Assembly (NCBI GenBank): GCA_031285415.1
Contig: JAITWF010000037.1
Span: forward strand, 1-5,017
Length of the DNA stretch: 5,017 nucleotides
Direction of reading: 5' to 3'
DNA from: Deferribacteraceae bacterium
Lineage (GTDB): Bacteria > Chrysiogenota > Deferribacteres > Deferribacterales > JAISNW01
Shown here: one piece after another, positions 4,979 through 5,017 of the stretch
How the letters are laid out: every line of letters starts with the position of its first letter
Numbering within the stretch: position 1 is the first letter of the stretch
Translations under genes and position numbers: made by a program
The notes under the pieces: model-generated
Seen by the model: only the letters and a program-made list of their open reading frames with translations
Told to the model about the DNA's origin: nothing
The model's database searches: none

Positions 4979-5017
4979 ATGTTAGCACAACGGATTATAG
5001 TCTGCCTAGATGTCCGA
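4979..5017 (+). CDS. hisF: Imidazole glycerol phosphate synthase subunit HisF, N-terminal 13 codons (3' end outside window)
   Basis: The translated start MLAQRIIVCLDVR matches the almost invariant HisF opening MLAKRIIPCLDV, including Cys9 and Asp11, the general acid/base residue of the cyclase. HisF is the synthase half of the HisH-HisF complex, which converts PRFAR plus ammonia into imidazole glycerol phosphate and AICAR, joining histidine and purine synthesis in the cytoplasm. Val8 replaces the usual Pro. The gene is cut by the window edge, so nothing beyond the first strand of the barrel can be judged. No other his gene is visible, so whether this is a his operon or an isolated hisF is unknown. 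Confidence 0.85.
   Translation, partial: MLAQRIIVCLDVR

Noticed and set aside
4767..4988. Minus-strand open frame covering the hairpin and yggS 3' end
   Set aside because: It begins in conserved YggS codons and reads through the palindrome; it is a composition artefact.
1..5017. CRISPR array, tRNA/rRNA, insertion sequence, phage or defence genes
   Set aside because: I saw no spaced direct repeats, no tRNA-like TTC-A-A arms in the gaps, no transposase motifs; nearly all bases belong to housekeeping genes.

Overview
This window carries one co-directional (+ strand), tightly packed gene cluster of a Gram-negative-type bacterium. In order it holds the 3' end of an accA-like gene, mutL, miaA, a DUF4416 gene, an exported DUF192 gene, pgeF (YfiH/DUF152 family), a YggS/PLPBP-family gene and the first 13 codons of hisF. 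The organism cannot be fixed from sequence alone. The signal-peptide-bearing DUF192 protein, the endonuclease-type MutL and DUF4416, which I recall mainly from Desulfobacterota/deltaproteobacteria, Deferribacterota, Nitrospirota and Aquificota, suggest one of those lineages (inference). Most of the window is close to 50% GC, with frequent ATA, CTA and AGA codons; the DUF4416 gene is visibly more AT-rich.

Layout. At 1-163 an open frame reads like the extreme C-terminus of acetyl-CoA carboxylase alpha (AccA) and runs into the mutL 5' end in another frame. mutL (87-1835) has no ATG, GTG or TTG that would preserve its conserved N-terminus; the best start is an ATA six bases after an AGGG. From there genes overlap or nearly touch: mutL/miaA by 1 nt, miaA/DUF4416 by 25 nt, DUF4416/DUF192 by 13 nt, DUF192/pgeF separated by 2 nt, and pgeF/yggS by 4 nt (ATGA). 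The first real gap is 4921-4978, which holds a strong GC-rich hairpin followed by an AGGAGG ribosome binding site for hisF.

The overlaps imply one transcript with translational coupling. The products do not form a single pathway: they cover mismatch repair (MutL), tRNA A37 prenylation (MiaA), cytoplasmic peptidoglycan precursor quality control or purine nucleoside chemistry (PgeF), PLP homeostasis (YggS) and histidine/purine linkage (HisF), plus two uncharacterised families. It looks like a housekeeping operon.

I found no mobile element, CRISPR array, phage gene or clearly new multi-gene system. The points most worth checking are the non-canonical mutL start with an out-of-frame accA tail, a REP-like palindrome that has become part of the MutL linker, the hairpin before hisF, a roughly two-fold excess of GATC, and the methionine-rich exported DUF192 protein.
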